In this document: positions 23,468 to 24,375 of the stretch, piece by piece | Numbering within the stretch: the stretch's first letter is position 1 | Layout: every line of letters starts with the position of its first letter | NCBI GenBank assembly: GCA_022448705.1 | Contig: JAKUUF010000007.1 | Coordinates: forward strand, 1 to 24,375 | DNA: 24,375 nt | Source: SAR324 cluster bacterium | Lineage (GTDB): Bacteria; SAR324; NAC60-12 | Reading direction: 5' to 3' | The notes under the pieces: model-generated | Seen by the model: only the letters and a program-made list of their open reading frames with translations | Told to the model about the DNA's origin: nothing | Database searches by the model: none | Position numbers and translations under genes: made by a program

Positions 23468-24375
23468 ATGTCATCATTTGTATCTGGTTCGGTAAATTCT
23501 CCTAAAAACAATTACCTGAGTCTGCAGGATCTTGAACAGAATGACCGATTTATACATCGTCACATCGGTCCCTCAAAAAATGAGATTACACAAATGCTTG
23601 ATAAACTGGGAATGTCTTCACTGGATGAACTGATTGACAAGGTAGTACCGGACTCAATCCGCATGTCCGGGGAACTGGAATTGCCGGACAGCCGTACTGA
23701 AACAGACGTTCTGAATCAACTGCGCGGAATGGCTGAACGAAACCAGCTGGCAAAATCCATGATCGGCATGGGCTATCACAGCACAATTCTTCCCGGAGTA
23801 ATTCAGCGTAACCTGCTGGAAAATCCTGGCTGGTACACTGCCTACACCCCTTACCAGCCTGAGGTTTCTCAGGGACGTTTGGAAGCGCTGCTGAATTTTC
23901 AGCAGATGATAATTGACCTCACAGGCATGGAGATCGCCAACGCTTCTCTCCTTGATGAAGCAACTGCCGCGGCCGAAGCAATGACATTCTGCAAGCGCGT
24001 TTCACGAAGCAAAAGCATGCGCTTTTTTTCATCCGATGACTGCCATCCGCAAACCATCGATGTACTGAAAACAAGGGCTGAACCAATGGGTATTGAACTG
24101 GTAGTGGGTAATCTGACAGAACAGAAGCAAATTCCAGATGAGGCATTATTCGGTGCGCTTATTCAAAATCCAGGTACTTTTGGAGACATTCATGATATTG
24201 ACGATTTAATTACAAAATGGCATGAGTTCGGAACACTGGTCGCTGTTGCTTCAGATCCCATGAGTCTTGTTTTAATCAAGCCTCCCGGAGAATCAGGAGC
24301 GGATGTGGTGATTGGGAGTACCCAGCGATTTGGAGTTCCTATGGGATTCGGAGGTCCTCATGCTGCGTATTTTGC
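23468..24375 (+). CDS. gcvP: Glycine dehydrogenase (decarboxylating), P protein, N-terminal part
   Basis: The P protein of the glycine cleavage system decarboxylates glycine with PLP and passes the aminomethyl group to GcvH. Only 302 codons are inside the window, of about 950 expected for the single-chain form. Family stretches are FIHRHIGPSKNEI (about residues 28-40), SMIGMGYHSTILPGVIQRNLLENPGWYTAYTPYQPEVSQGRLEALLNFQQM, ANASLLDEATAAAEAM and VVIGSTQRFGVPMGFGGPHAAYF. The N-terminal half and the reading frame are intact to the edge. The PLP lysine lies further right and cannot be checked. The HRHIGPS start suggests the fused single-chain form. gcvT and gcvH are not upstream in this window. Confidence 0.97.
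   Translation, partial: MSSFVSGSVNSPKNNYLSLQDLEQNDRFIHRHIGPSKNEITQMLDKLGMSSLDELIDKVVPDSIRMSGELELPDSRTETDVLNQLRGMAERNQLAKSMIGMGYHSTILPGVIQRNLLENPGWYTAYTPYQPEVSQGRLEALLNFQQMIIDLTGMEIANASLLDEATAAAEAMTFCKRVSRSKSMRFFSSDDCHPQTIDVLKTRAEPMGIELVVGNLTEQKQIPDEALFGALIQNPGTFGDIHDIDDLITKWHEFGTLVAVASDPMSLVLIKPPGESGADVVIGSTQRFGVPMGFGGPHAAYF

Noticed and set aside
1..24375. tRNA or rRNA genes, CRISPR array, insertion sequences or prophage
   Set aside because: No regular spaced repeats, transposase or integrase genes, or tRNA-like cloverleaf were recognised by eye; a covariance-model scan was not possible.

Overview
The window looks like a chromosomal segment of a Gram-negative, aerobically respiring proteobacterium-like organism. 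Signs of an outer membrane are a TolC-family protein with a membrane fusion partner, a GspF-type secretion protein and an LptA-like (OstA-domain) protein. Heme and cytochrome c genes (hemH, ccmC, ccmD, ccmE) point to cytochrome-based respiration. GatB implies indirect charging of Gln- or Asn-tRNA. Base composition is moderately AT-rich with AT-rich intergenic DNA. The mix of genes, including a high-affinity 2-aminoethylphosphonate importer, suggests a marine lineage. A SAR324-like or deltaproteobacterial-type genome is my best guess from memory, held with low confidence. I see no phage, insertion sequence, CRISPR, tRNA or rRNA.

Layout. 1-1248 (-): gspF. 1474-3858 (+): argJ (arginine biosynthesis) and hemH (last step of heme synthesis). 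3871-6517 (-): a two-gene unit transcribed tolC-like then membrane fusion protein, with no inner-membrane pump gene beside it. 6518-6829: a 312-base divergent intergenic region with a Fur-box-like site. 6830-11292 (+): msrB, a HAD-type nucleotidase, a nucleoside deoxyribosyltransferase-like gene, gatB, and the closely packed ccmC-ccmD-ccmE. 11380-14044 (+): an NtrY-like membrane sensor kinase and a YjbQ-family gene. 14234-17575 (+): pyrG, a long LptA-like protein and an FKBP-type prolyl isomerase, nearly without gaps. 17728-21610 (+): a three-gene ABC importer of the 2-aminoethylphosphonate (AepXVW / PhnSTU2) type, with a strong hairpin terminator between the binding-protein gene and the ATPase gene. 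21661-22704 (-): a divergent ParB-like protein. 22816-23226 (+): a small membrane protein resembling vitamin K epoxide reductase (VKOR). 23468-24375 (+): the first 302 codons of gcvP, cut by the window edge.

How the genes fit together. hemH makes heme and CcmC/D/E handle heme for cytochrome c maturation. The VKOR-like protein could supply disulfide-forming power in the envelope, and MsrB repairs oxidised methionine. The importer would bring in a phosphonate usable as P, N or C source. The other genes are mostly housekeeping. The least explained parts are the ParB-like gene, the double-domain LptA-like protein, the HAD/deoxyribosyltransferase pair, the pumpless TolC-fusion-protein operon with its 21-base heptad repeats, and the hairpin that may cover the translation start of the importer ATPase. 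I did not find a clearly new multigene system; these are the candidates for a closer look.
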